Assembly: GCA_037013495.1 (NCBI GenBank)
Contig: CM072801.1
Span: forward strand, 109,003,816 to 109,067,815
Reading direction: 5' to 3'
DNA: 64,000 bases
Source of the DNA: Hippophae tibetana
Taxonomy: Eukaryota; Streptophyta; Magnoliopsida; Rosales; Elaeagnaceae
Both the position numbers and the translations under genes were made by a program. Below the pieces are notes generated by a model. It was not told the DNA's origin and did no database searches. It saw nothing but the letters and a program-made list of their open reading frames with translations. Numbering within the stretch: position 1 is the first letter of the stretch; each line of letters opens with the position of its first letter. Of the stretch, positions 35,465 to 48,579 are shown piece after piece.

Positions 35465-38400
35465 TTGGAGGTTTTCTCCTCTCTTAAGTCCCAATTTCCA
35501 AAAAGAGAAAGAAATTGTGTCCTTAAAGTCTTGTGTTTTATTTCAATTTGGTAGACATTGTTTTCAACTTTGGATTTCATATCTTATTTTTCTTTAAAAT
35601 CATGTCATCTTTTACTTTTCTTTGTTTTATGTGTTCCACCTTTCTTTCTTCTTGAGAAAAACAAGAGAGCTAACACAGTTCACAAAGTAAAAACAAAAAG
35701 AAGGTATTAATTATGGTTGTAACTAAAAACGGTTATAACTTTTATTTTGTGCATCGAAATGAGTACTATAACATATCAAATCTGAAGCTCGTTCCGATGC
35801 CTAAAAACGCACCGTAGCAATAGTATATTTCCCCACTTTTGTCAACCCAAATTTCATGGTGCATACTACATAATGATGTCTTAAACTTTGGTCGCACCTT
35901 ATTTCGTTGTAATCTCTTCTTGCTCTTTAGGATTTCACTTTGTTCATCTTAGCCATATTCTTAATAATTCAATCTTTCTTATTCCATTGAGTTCCAGCGT
36001 TCTTAGGTTGTCCGCAAAAGGGATTCGCATCGTTTGGGATCATAACCTTGGTTACTGAAAATGGTGTATCTACCTTCACATATCTATTTTAAAAATTTTA
36101 GGTTTAAAACATTTCGTGCTTTGGAGGTTTTCTCCTCTCTTAAGTCCCAATTTCCAAAAAGAGAAAGAAATTGTGTCCTTAAAGTCTTGTGTTTTATTTC
36201 AATTTGGTAGACATTGTTTTCAACTTTGGATTTCATATCTTATTTTTCTTTAAAATCATGTCATCTTTTACTTTTCTTTGTTTTATGTGTTCCACCTTTC
36301 TTTCTTCTTGAGAAAAACAAGAGAGCTAATACAGCTCACAGTGTAAAAACAAAAAGAAGGTATTAATTGTGGTTGTAACCAAAAACTGTTATAACTTTTA
36401 TTTTGTGCATCGAAATGAGTACTATAACATATCAAATCTGAAGCTCGTTCCAATGCCTAAGAACGCACCGTAGCAATAGTATATTTCCCCACTTTTGTCA
36501 ACCCAAATTTCATGGTGCATACTACATAATGATGTCTTAAATTTTGGCGCACCTTATTTCGTTGTAATCTCTTCTTGCTCTTTAGGATTTCAATTTGTTC
36601 ATCTTAGCCATATTCTTAGTAATTCAATCTTTCTTATTCCATTGAGTTCTAGCGTTCTTAGGTTGTCCGCAAAAGGGATTCGCATCGTTTGGGATCATAA
36701 CCTTGGTTGCTAAAAATGGTGTATCTACCTTCACATATCTATTTTTAGAATTTTAGGTTTAAAAAATTTTGTGCTTTGGAGGTTTTCTCCTCTCTTAAGT
36801 CACAATTTCCAAAAAGAGAAAGAAATTGTGTCCTTAAAGTCTTGTCTTTTATTTCAATTTTTTTGACATTGTTTTCCACTTTGGATTTCATATCTTATTT
36901 TTCTTTAAAATCTTGTCATCTTTTACTATTCTTTGTTTTATGTGTTCCACCTTTCTTTCTTCTTGAGAAAAACAAGAGAGCTAATACAGTTCATAGTGTA
37001 AAAACAAAAAGAAGGTATTAATTGTGGTTGTAACTAAAAACGGTTATAACTTTTATTTTGTGCATCGAAATGAGTACTATAACATATCAAATCTGAAGCT
37101 CGTTCCGATGCCTAAAAACGCACCGTAGCAATAGTATATTTCCCCACTTTTGTCAACCCAAATTTCATGGTGCATACTACATAATGATGTCTTAAACTTT
37201 GGTCGCACCTTATTTCATTGTAATCTCTTCTTGCTCTTTAGTATTTCAATTTTATCATCTTCGCCATATTCTTAGTAATTCAATCAATCTTATTCCATTG
37301 AGTTCTAGCGTTCTTAGGTTGTCCGCAAAAGGGATTCGCATCGTTTTAGATCATAACCTTGCTTGCTGAAAATGGTGTATCTACCTTCACATATCTATTT
37401 TAAGAATTTTAGGTTTAAAACATTTTGTGCTTTGGAGGTTTTCTCCTCTCTTAAGACCCAATTTCCAAAAAGAGAAAGAAATTGCGTCCTTAAAGTCTTG
37501 TGTTTTATTTCAATTTTGTAGACATTGTTTTCAACTTTGGATTTCATATCTTATTTTTCTTTAAAATCATGTCATCTTTTACTTTTCTTTGTTTTATGTG
37601 TTCCACCTTTCTTTCTTCTTGAGAAAAACAAGAGAGCTAACACAGTTCACAGTGTAAAATCAAAAAGAACGTATTAATTATGGTTGTAACCAAAAACTGT
37701 TATAACTTTTATTTTGTGCATCGAAATGAGTACTATAACATATCAAATCTGAAGCTCGTTCCGATGCCTAAAAACGCACCGTAGCAATAGTATATTTCCC
37801 CACTTTTGTCAACCCAAATTTCATGGTGCATACTACATAATGATGTCTTAAACTTTGGTCGCACCTTATTTCGTTGTAATCTCTTCTTGCTCTTTAGGAT
37901 TTCAATTTGTTCATCTTAGCCATATTCTTAGTAATTCAATCTTTCTTATTCCATTGAGTTCCAGCGTTCTTAGGTTGTCCGCAAAAGGGATTCGCATCGT
38001 TTGGGATCATAACCTTGGTTGCTGAAAGTGGTGTATCTACCTTCACATATCTATTTTAAAAATTTTAGGTTTAAAACATTTCGTGCTTTGGAGGTTTTCT
38101 CCTCTCTTAAGGCCCAATTTCCAAAAAGAGAAAGAAATTGTGTCCTTAAAGTCTTGTGTTTTATTTCAATTTGGTAGACATTGTTTTCAACTTTGGATTT
38201 CATATCTTATTTTTCTTTAAAATCATGTCATCTTTTACTTTTCTTTGTTTTATGTGTTCCACCTTTCTTTCTTCTTGAGAAAAACAAGAGAGCTAATACA
38301 GTTCACAGTGTAAAAACAAAAAGAAGGTATTAATTGTGGTTGTAACCAAAAACTGTTATAACTTTTATTTTGTGCATCGAAATGAGTACTATAACATATC

Positions 38401-40055
38401 AAATCTGAAGCTCGTTCCAATGCCTAAAAACGCACCGTAGCAATAGTATATTTCCCCACTTTTGTCAACCCAAATTTCATGGTGCATACTACATAATGAT
38501 GTCTTAAACTTTGGTCGCACCTTATTTCGTTGTAATCTCTTCTTGCACTTTAGGATTTCAATTTGTTCATCTTAGCCATATTCTTAGTAATTCAATCTTT
38601 CTTATTCCATTGAGTTCTAGAGTTCTTAGGTTGACCGCAAAAGGGATTCGCATCGTTTGGGATCATAACCTTAGTTACTGAAAATGGTGTATCTACCTTC
38701 ACATATCTATTTTTAGAATTTTAGGTTTAAAACATTTTGTGCTTTGGAGGTTTTCTCCTCTCTTAAGTCACAATTTCCAAAAAGAGAAAGAAATTGGGTC
38801 CTTAAAGTCTTGTCTTTTATTTCAATTTTTTTGACATTGTTTTCAACTTTGGATTTCATATCTTATTTTTCTTTAAAATCATGTCATCTTTTACTTTTCT
38901 TTGTTTTATGTGTTCCACCTTTCTTTCTTCTTGAGAAAAACAAGAGAGCTAATACAGTTCACAGTGTAAAAACAAAAAGAAGGTATTAATTGTGGTTGTA
39001 ACTAAAAACTGTTATAACTTTTATTTTGTGCATCGAAATGAGTACTATAACATATCAAATCTGAAGCTCGTTCCGATGCCTAAAAACGCACCGTAGCAAT
39101 AGTATATTTCCCCACTTTTGTCAACCCAAATTTCATGGTGCATACTACATAATGATGTCTTAAACTTTGGTCGCACGTTATTTCGTTGTAATCTCTTCTT
39201 GCTCTTTAGTATTTCAATTTGTTCCTCTTCGCCATATTCTTAGTAATTCAATCAATCTTATTCCATTGAGTTCTAGAGTTCTTAGGTTGACCGCAAAAGG
39301 GATTCGCATCGTTTGGGATCATAACCTTGGTTGCTAAAAATGGTGTATCTACCTTCACATATCTATTTTTAGAATTTTAGGTTTAAAACATTTTGTGCTT
39401 TGGAGGTTTTCTCCTCTCTTAAGTCCCAATTTCCAAAAAGAGAAAGAAATTGGGTCCTTAAAGTCTTGTCTTTTATTTCAATTTTTTTGACATTGTTTTC
39501 AACTTTGGATTTCATATCTTATTTTTCTTTAAAATCTTGTCATCTTTTACTTTTCTTTGTTTTATGTGTTCCACCTTTCTCTCTTCTTGAGAAAAACAAG
39601 AGAGCTAATACAGTTCACAGTGTAAAAACAAAAAGAAGGTATTAATTGTGGTTGTAACTAAAAACTGTTATAACTTTTATTTTGTGCATCGAAATGAGTA
39701 CTATAACATATCAAATCTGAAGCTCGTTCCGATACCTAAAAACGCACCGTAGCAATAGTATATTTCCCCACTTTTGTCAACCCAAATTTCATGGTGCATA
39801 CTACATAATGATGTCTTAAACTTTGGTCGCACCTTATTTCGTTGTAATCTCTTCTTGCTCTTTAGGATTTCACTTTGTTCATCTTAGCCATATTCTTAGT
39901 AATTCAATCTTTCTTATTCCATTGAGTTCCAGCGTTCTTAGGTTGTCCGCAAAAGGGATTCGCATCGTTTGGGATCATAACCTTGGTTACTGAAAATGGT
40001 GTATCTACCTTCACATATCTATTTTAAAAATTTTAGGTTTAAAACATTTCGTGCT
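35465..40055 (+). repeat. Heptameric HOR copy 1, 4591 bp
   Basis: Units are 35465, 36121, 36776, 37432, 38088, 38744 and 39400. They correspond in order to 40056, 40712, 41367, 42023, 42678, 43334 and 43990. Markers are TTTGGTAGAC with AACGGTTATAAC (first), CAGCTCACAG and the one-base-shorter TTTTGGCGCACC (second), TTTACTATTC and CATAGTG (third), AAGGCCCAATTT (fifth), AATTGGGTCC with a TTGACCGC linker before it (sixth), and TTTCTCTCTTC (seventh). The fourth unit, 37432, does not correspond to its partner 42023 and resembles 32840 instead. Confidence 0.9.
37432..38087 (+). repeat. Substituted fourth monomer in heptamer 1
   Basis: The unit and its upstream linker carry TTTTATCATC, GTTTTAGATC, CTTGCTTGCTG, AAGACCCAATTT, AATTGCGTCC and AGAACGTATTAATTATGG. 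This combination matches unit 32840 (AGAACG near 33076), about seven monomers upstream. The equivalent position in the other two HOR copies (42023, 45957) instead has the shortened AATTGTTCC type related to 34808. Either this copy or the ancestor of the other two exchanged a monomer-sized segment with the neighbouring array. Confidence 0.8.
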
Positions 40056-43000
40056 TTGGAGGTTTTCTCCTCTCTTAAGTCCCAATTTCCAAAAAGAGAA
40101 AGAAATTGTGTCCTTAAAGTCTTGTGTTTTATTTCAATTTGGTAGACATTGTTTTCAACTTTGGATTTCATATCTTATTTTTCTTTAAAATCATGTCATC
40201 TTTTACTTTTCTTTGTTTTATGTGTTCCACCTTTCTTTCTTCTTGAGAAAAACAAGAGAGCTAACACAGTTCACAAAGTAAAAACAAAAAGAAGGTATTA
40301 ATTATGGTTGTAACTAAAAACGGTTATAACTTTTATTTTGTGCATCGAAATGAGTACTATAACATATCAAATCTGAAGCTCGTTCCGATGCCTAAAAACG
40401 CACCGTAGCAATAGTATATTTCCCCACTTTTGTCAACCCAAATTTCATGGTGCATACTACATAATGATGTCTTAAACTTTGGTCGCACCTTATTTCGTTG
40501 TAATCTCTTCTTGCTCTTTAGGATTTCACTTTGTTCATCTTAGCCATATTCTTAATAATTCAATCTTTCTTATTCCATTGAGTTCCAGCGTTCTTAGGTT
40601 GTCCGCAAAAGGGATTCGCATCGTTTGGGATCATAACCTTGGTTACTGAAAATGGTGTATCTACCTTCACATATCTATTTTAAAAATTTTAGGTTTAAAA
40701 CATTTCGTGCTTTGGAGGTTTTCTCCTCTCTTAAGTCCCAATTTCCAAAAAGAGAAAGAAATTGTGTCCTTAAAGTCTTGTGTTTTATTTCAATTTGGTA
40801 GACATTGTTTTCAACTTTGGATTTCATATCTTATTTTTCTTTAAAATCATGTCATCTTTTACTTTTCTTTGTTTTATGTGTTCCACCTTTCTTTCTTCTT
40901 GAGAAAAACAAGAGAGCTAATACAGCTCACAGTGTAAAAACAAAAAGAAGGTATTAATTGTGGTTGTAACCAAAAACTGTTATAACTTTTATTTTGTGCA
41001 TCGAAATGAGTACTATAACATATCAAATCTGAAGCTCGTTCCAATGCCTAAGAACGCACCGTAGCAATAGTATATTTCCCCACTTTTGTCAACCCAAATT
41101 TCATGGTGCATACTACATAATGATGTCTTAAATTTTGGCGCACCTTATTTCGTTGTAATCTCTTCTTGCTCTTTAGGATTTCAATTTGTTCATCTTAGCC
41201 ATATTCTTAGTAATTCAATCTTTCTTATTCCATTGAGTTCTAGCGTTCTTAGGTTGTCCGCAAAAGGGATTCGCATCGTTTGGGATCATAACCTTGGTTG
41301 CTAAAAATGGTGTATCTACCTTCACATATCTATTTTTAGAATTTTAGGTTTAAAAAATTTTGTGCTTTGGAGGTTTTCTCCTCTCTTAAGTCACAATTTC
41401 CAAAAAGAGAAAGAAATTGTGTCCTTAAAGTCTTGTCTTTTATTTCAATTTTTTTGACATTGTTTTCCACTTTGGATTTCATATCTTATTTTTCTTTAAA
41501 ATCTTGTCATCTTTTACTATTCTTTGTTTTATGTGTTCCACCTTTCTTTCTTCTTGAGAAAAACAAGAGAGCTAATACAGTTCATAGTGTAAAAACAAAA
41601 AGAAGGTATTAATTGTGGTTGTAACTAAAAACTGTTATAACTTTTATTTTGTGCATCGAAATGAGTACTATAACATATCAAATCTGAAGCTCGTTCCGAT
41701 GCCTAAAAACGCACCGTAGCAATAGTATATTTCCCCACTTTTGTCAACCCAAATTTCATGGTGCATACTACATAATGATGTCTTAAACTTTGGTCGCACC
41801 TTATTTCATTGTAATCTCTTCTTGCTCTTTAGTATTTCAATTTGTTCCTCTTCGCCATATTCTTAGTAATTCAATCAATCTTATTCCATTGAGTTCTAGC
41901 GTTCTTAGGTTGTCCGCAAAAGGGATTCGCATTGTTTGGGATCATAACCTTGGTTGCTAAAACTGGTGTATCTACCTTCACATATCTATTTTTAGAATTT
42001 TAGGTTTAAAACATTTTGTGCTTTGGAGGTTTTCTCCTCTCTTAAGTCACAATTTCCAAAAAGAGAAAGAAATTGTTCCTTAAAGTCTTGTCTTTTATTT
42101 CATTTTTTTTGACATTGTTTTCCACTTTGGATTTCATATCTTATTTTTCTTTAAAATCTTGTCATCTTTTACTTTTCTTTGTTTTATGTGTTCCACCTTT
42201 CTTTCTTCTTGAGAAAAACAAGAGAGCTAATAGAGTTCACAGTGTAAAAACAAAAAGAAGGTATTAATTGTGGTTGTAACTAAAAACTGTTATAACTTTT
42301 ATTTTGTGCATCGAAATGAGTACTATAACATATCAAATCTGAAGCTCGTTCCGATGCCTAAAAACGCACCGTAGGAATAGTATATTTCCCCACTTTTGTC
42401 AACCCAAATTTCATGGTGCATACTACATAATGATGTCTTAAACTTTGGTCGCACCTTATTTCGTTGTAATCTCTTCTTGCTCTTTAGGATTTCAATTTGT
42501 TCATCTTAGCCATATTCTTAGTAATTCAATCTTTCTTATTCCATTGAGTTCCAGCGTTCTTAGGTTGTCCGCAAAAGGGATTCGCATCGTTTGGGATCAT
42601 AACCTTGGTTACTGAAAGTGGTGTATCTACCTTCACATATCTATTTTAAAAATTTTAGGTTTAAAACATTTCGTGCTTTGGAGGTTTTCTCCTCTCTTAA
42701 GGCCCAATTTCCAAAAAGAGAAAGAAATTGTGTCCTTAAAGTCTTGTGTTTTATTTCAATTTGGTAGACATTGTTTTCAACTTTGGATTTCATATCTTAT
42801 TTTTCTTTAAAATCATGTCATCTTTTACTTTTCTTTGTTTTATGTGTTCCACCTTTCTTTCTTCTTGAGAAAAACAAGAGAGCTAATACAGTTCACAGTG
42901 TAAAAACAAAAAGAAGGTATTAATTGTGGTTGTAACCAAAAACTGTTATAACTTTTATTTTGTGCATCGAAATGAGTACTATAACATATCAAATCTGAAG

Positions 43001-44645
43001 CTCGTTCCAATGCCTAAAAACGCACCGTAGCAATAGTATATTTCCCCACTTTTGTCAACCCAAATTTCATGGTGCATACTACATAATGATGTCTTAAACT
43101 TTGGTCGCACCTTATTTCGTTGTAATCTCTTCTTGCACTTTAGGATTTCAATTTGTTCATCTTAGCCATATTCTTAGTAATTCAATCTTTCTTATTCCAT
43201 TGAGTTCTAGAGTTCTTAGGTTGACCGCAAAAGGGATTCGCATCGTTTGGGATCATAACCTTAGTTACTGAAAATGGTGTATCTACCTTCACATATCTAT
43301 TTTTAGAATTTTAGGTTTAAAACATTTTGTGCTTTGGAGGTTTTCTCCTCTCTTAAGTCACAATTTCCAAAAAGAGAAAGAAATTGGGTCCTTAAAGTCT
43401 TGTCTTTTATTTCAATTTTTTTGACATTGTTTTCCACTTTGGATTTCATATCTTATTTTTCTTTAAAATCATGTCATCTTTTACTTTTCTTTGTTTTATG
43501 TGTTCCACCTTTCTTTCTTCTTGAGAAAAACAAGAGAGCTAATACAGTTCACAGTGTAAAAACAAAAAGAAGGTATTAATTGTGGTTGTAACTAAAAACT
43601 GTTATAACTTTTATTTTGTGCATCGAAATGAGTACTATAACATATCAAATCTGAAGCTCGTTCCGATGCCTAAAAACGCACCGTAGCAATAGTATATTTC
43701 CCCACTTTTGTCAACCCAAATTTCATGGTGCATACTACATAATGATGTCTTAAACTTTGGTCGCACCTTATTTCGTTGTAATCTCTTCTTGCTCTTTAGT
43801 ATTTCAATTTGTTCCTCTTCGCCATATTCTTAGTAATTCAATCAATCTTATTCCATTGAGTTCTAGCGTTCTTAGGTTGTCCGCAAAAGGGATTCGCATC
43901 GTTTGGGATCATAACCTTGGTTGCTAAAAATGGTGTATCTACCTTCACATATCTATTTTTAGAATTTTAGGTTTAAAACATTTTGTGCTTTGGAGGTTTT
44001 CTCCTCTCTTAAGTCCCAATTTCCAAAAAGAGAAAGAAATTGTGTCCTTAAAGTCTTGTCTTTTATTTCAATTTTTTTGACATTGTTTTCCACTTTGGAT
44101 TTCATATCTTATTTTTCTTTAAAATCTTGTCATCTTTTACTTTTCTTTGTTTTATGTGTTCCACCTTTCTCTCTTCTTGAGAAAAACAAGAGAGCTAATA
44201 CAGTTCACAGTGTAAAAACAAAAAGAAGGTATTAATTGTGGTTGTAACTAAAAACTGTTATAACTTTTATTTTGTGCATCGAAATGAGTACTATAACATA
44301 TCAAATCTGAAGCTCGTTCCGATACCTAAAAACGCACCGTAGCAATAGTATATTTCCCCACTTTTGTCAACCCAAATTTCATGGTGCATACTACATAATG
44401 ATGTCTTAAACTTTGGTCGCACCTTATTTCGTTGTAATCTCTTCTTGCTCTTTAGGATTTCACTTTGTTCATCTTAGCCATATTCTTAGTAATTCAATCT
44501 TTCTTATTCCATTGAGTTCCAGCGTTCTTAGGTTGTCCGCAAAAGGGATTCGCATCGTTTGGGATCATAACCTTGGTTACTGAAAATGGTGTATCTACCT
44601 TCACATATCTATTTTAAAAATTTTAGGTTTAAAACATTTCGTGCT
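40056..44645 (+). repeat. Heptameric HOR copy 2, 4590 bp
   Basis: Units are 40056, 40712, 41367, 42023, 42678, 43334 and 43990. All but the fourth align with heptamer 1 at an offset of 4590-4591 bp. The fourth (42023) has AATTGTTCC, a long T tract and TAATAGAGTTC. It is preceded by CATTGTTTGG and AAAACTGGTG and followed by GTAGGAATAG. Small differences from copy 1 include CCACTTTGG in place of CAACTTTGG in units 43334 and 43990, and AATTGTGTCC in place of AATTGGGTCC in 43990. These changes look like patches converted toward the common form. Confidence 0.9.
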
Positions 44646-45300
44646 TTGGAGGTTTTCTCCTCTCTTAAGTCCCAATTTCCAAAAAGAGAAAGAAATTGTG
44701 TCCTTAAAGTCTTGTATTTTATTTCAATTTGGTAGACATTGTTTTCAACTTTGGATTTCATATCTTATTTTTCTTTAAAATCATGTCATCTTTTACTTTT
44801 CTTTGTTTTATGTGTTCCACCTTTCTTTCTTCTTGAGAAAAACAAGAGAGCTAATACAGCTCACAGTGTAAAAACAAAAAGAAGGTATTAATTGTGGTTG
44901 TAACCAAAAACTGTTATAACTTTTATTTTGTGCATCGAAATGAGTACTATAACATATCAAATCTGAAGCTCGTTCCAATGCCTAAAAACGCACCGTAGCA
45001 ATAGTATATTTCCCCACTTTTGTCAACCCAAATTTCATGGTGCATACTACATAATGATGTCTTAAATTTTGGCGCACCTTATTTCGTTGTAATCTCTTCT
45101 TGCTCTTTAGGATTTCAATTTGTTCATCTTAGCCATATTCTTAGTAATTCAATCTTTCTTATTCCATTGAGTTCTAGCGTTCTTAGGTTGTCCGCAAAAG
45201 GGATTCGCATCGTTTGGGATCATAACCTTGGTTGCTAAAAATGGTGTATCTACCTTCACATATCTATTTTTAGAATTTTAGGTTTAAAAAATTTTGTGCT
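44646..45300 (+). repeat. Fusion monomer joining heptamer units 1 and 2
   Basis: The upstream linker is the one that precedes heptamer unit one (GGATTTCACTTTG with CTTAGTAATTC, as near 39866). The tail is that of unit two (CAGCTCACAG, followed by the short TTTTGGCGCACC linker, as near 40925). The bodies of units one and two are alike, so a one-monomer misalignment and exchange inside the body would remove about 656 bp and give this unit. CTTGTATTTT is private to this copy. Confidence 0.85.
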
Positions 45301-48300
45301 TTGGAGGTTTTCTCCTCTCTTAAGTCACAATTTCCAAAAAGAGAAAGAAATTGTGTCCTTAAAGTCTTGTCTTTTATTTCAATTTTTTTGACATTGTTTT
45401 CCACTTTGGATTTCATATCTTATTTTTCTTTAAAATCTTGTCATCTTTTACTATTCTTTGTTTTATGTGTTCCACCTTTCTTTCTTCTTGAGAAAAACAA
45501 GAGAGCTAATACAGTTCATAGTGTAAAAACAAAAAGAAGGTATTAATTGTGGTTGTAACTAAAAACTGTTATAACTTTTATTTTGTGCATCGAAATGAGT
45601 ACTATAACATATCATATCTGAAGCTCGTTCCGATGCCTAAAAACGCACCGTAGCAATAGTATATTTCCCCACTTTTGTCAACCCAAATTTCATGGTGCAT
45701 ACTACATAATGATGTCTTAAACTTTGGTCGCACCTTATTTCATTGTAATCTCTTCTTGCTCTTTAGTATTTCAATTTGTTCCTCTTCGCCATATTCTTAG
45801 TAATTCAATCAATCTTATTCCATTGAGTTCTAGCGTTCTTAGGTTGTCCGCAAAAGGGATTCGCATTGTTTGGGATCATAACCTTGGTTGCTAAAACTGG
45901 TGTATCTACCTTCACATATCTATTTTTAGAATTTTAGGTTTAAAACATTTTGTGCTTTGGAGGTTTTCTCCTCTCTTAAGTCACAATTTCCAAAAAGAGA
46001 AAGAAATTGTTCCTTAAAGTCTTGTCTTTTATTTCATTTTTTTTGACATTGTTTTCCACTTTGGATTTCATATCTTATTTTTCTTTAAAATCTTGTCATC
46101 TTTTACTTTTCTTTGTTTTATGTGTTCCACCTTTCTTTCTTCTTGAGAAAAACAAGAGAGCTAATAGAGTTCACAGTGTAAAAACAAAAAGAAGGTATTA
46201 ATTGTGGTTGTAACTAAAAACTGTTATAACTTTTATTTTGTGCATCGAAATGAGTACTATAACATATCAAATCTGAAGCTCGTTCCGATGCCTAAAAACG
46301 CACCGTAGGAATAGTATATTTCCCCACTTTTGTCAACCCAAATTTCATGGTGCATACTACATAATGATGTCTTAAACTTTGGTCGCACCTTATTTCGTTG
46401 TAATCTCTTCTTGCTCTTTAGGATTTCAATTTGTTCATCTTAGCCATATTCTTAGTAATTCAATCTTTCTTATTCCATTGAGTTCCAGCGTTCTTAGGTT
46501 GTCCGCAAAAGGGATTCGCATCGTTTGGGATCATAACCTTGGTTACTGAAAATGGTGTATCTACCTTCACATATCTATTTTAAAAATTTTAGGTTTAAAA
46601 CATTTCGTGCTTTGGAGGTTTTCTCCTCTCTTAAGGCCCAATTTCCAAAAAGAGAAAGAAATTGTGTCCTTAAAGTCTTGTGTTTTATTTCAATTTGGTA
46701 GACATTGTTTTCAACTTTGGATTTCATATCTTATTTTTCTTTAAAATCATGTCATCTTTTACTTTTCTTTGTTTTATGTGTTCCACCTTTCTTTCTTCTT
46801 GAGAAAAACAAGAGAGCTAATACAGTTCACAGTGTAAAAACAAAAAGAAGGTATTAATTGTGGTTGTAACCAAAAACTGTTATAACTTTTATTTTGTGCA
46901 TCGAAATGAGTACTTTAACATATCAAATCTGAAGCTCGTTCCAATGCCTAAAAACGCACCGTAGCAATAGTATATTTCCCCACTTTTGTCAACCCAAATT
47001 TCATGGTGCATACTACATAATGATGTCTTAAACTTTGGTCGCACCTTATTTCGTTGTAATCTCTTCTTGCACTTTAGGATTTCAATTTGTTCATCTTAGC
47101 CATATTCTTAGTAATTCAATCTTTCTTATTCCATTGAGTTCTAGAGTTCTTAGGTTGACCGCAAAAGGGATTCGCATCGTTTGGGATCATAACCTTAGTT
47201 ACTGAAAATGGTGTATCTACCTTCACATATCTATTTTTAGAATTTTAGGTTTAAAACATTTTGTGCTTTGGAGGTTTTCTCCTCTCTTAAGTCACAATTT
47301 CCAAAAAGAGAAAGAAATTGGGTCCTTAAAGTCTTGTCTTTTATTTCAATTTTTTTGACATTGTTTTCCACTTTGGATTTCATATCTTATTTTTCTTTAA
47401 AATCTTGTCATCTTTTACTTTTCTTTGTTTTATGTGTTCCACCTTTCTTTCTTCTTGAGAAAAACAAGAGAGCTAATACAGTTCACAGTGTAAAAACAAA
47501 AAGAAGGTATTAATTGTGGTTGTAACTAAAAACTGTTATAACTTTTATTTTGTGCATCGAAATGAGTACTATAACATATCAAATCTGAAGCTCGTTCCGA
47601 TGCCTAAAAACGCACCGTAGCAATAGTATATTTCCCCACTTTTGTCAACCCAAATTTCATGGTGCATACTACATAATGATGTCTTAAACTTTGGTCGCAC
47701 CTTATTTCGTTGTAATCTCTTCTTGCTCTTTAGTATTTCAATTTGTTCCTCTTCGCCATATTCTTAGTAATTCAATCAATCTTATTCCATTGAGTTCTAG
47801 CGTTCTTAGGTTGTCCGCAAAAGGGATTCGCATCGTTTGGGATCATAACCTTGGTTGCTAAAAATGGTGTATCTACCTTCACATATCTATTTTTAGAATT
47901 TTAGGTTTAAAACATTTTGTGCTTTGGAGGTTTTCTCCTCTCTTAAGTCCCAATTTCCAAAAAGAGAAAGAAATTGTGTCCTTAAAGTCTTGTCTTTTAT
48001 TTCAATTTTTTTGACATTGTTTTCCACTTTGGATTTCATATCTTATTTTTCTTTAAAATCTTGTCATCTTTTACTTTTCTTTGTTTTATGTGTTCCACCT
48101 TTCTCTCTTCTTGAGAAAAACAAGAGAGCTAATACAGTTCACAGTGTAAAAACAAAAAGAAGGTATTAATTGTGGTTGTAACTAAAAACTGTTATAACTT
48201 TTATTTTGTGCATCGAAATGAGTACTATAACATATCAAATCTGAAGCTCGTTCCGATACCTAAAAACGCACCGTAGCAATAGTATATTTCCCCACTTTTG

Positions 48301-48579
48301 TCAACCCAAATTTCATGGTGCATACTACATAATGATGTCTTAAACTTTGGTCGCACCTTATTTCGTTGTAATCTCTTCTTGCTCTTTAGTATTTCAATTT
48401 GTTCCTCTTCGCCATATTCTTAGTAATTCAATCAATCTTATTCCATTGAGTTCTAGCGTTCTTAGGTTGTCCGCAAAAGGGATTCGCATCGTTTGGGATC
48501 ATAACCTTGCTTGCTGAAAATGGTGTATCTACCTTCACATATCTATTTTTAGAATTTTAGGTTTAAAAAATTTTGTGCT
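44646..48579 (+). repeat. Hexameric HOR copy 3, 3934 bp (one monomer lost)
   Basis: Units are 44646, 45301, 45957, 46612, 47268 and 47924. They match 40712, 41367, 42023, 42678, 43334 and 43990 at an offset of 3934 bp. This copy lacks one monomer because units one and two of the heptamer have become a single unit. Private changes include TCATATCTGAAG near 45611 and GTACTTTAAC near 46911. Correspondence ends in the linker after 47924: from about 48388 it reads AGTATTTC with CCTCTTCGCC in place of AGGATTTCACTTTG. Confidence 0.9.

Noticed and set aside
36495..36713. 72-codon + strand frame in the linker, also at 41086 and 45020
   Set aside because: It is opened by a single-base loss (TTTTGGCGCACC) in one monomer type and repeats only because that monomer was copied with the HOR. 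It has a TTG start and no recognisable domain.
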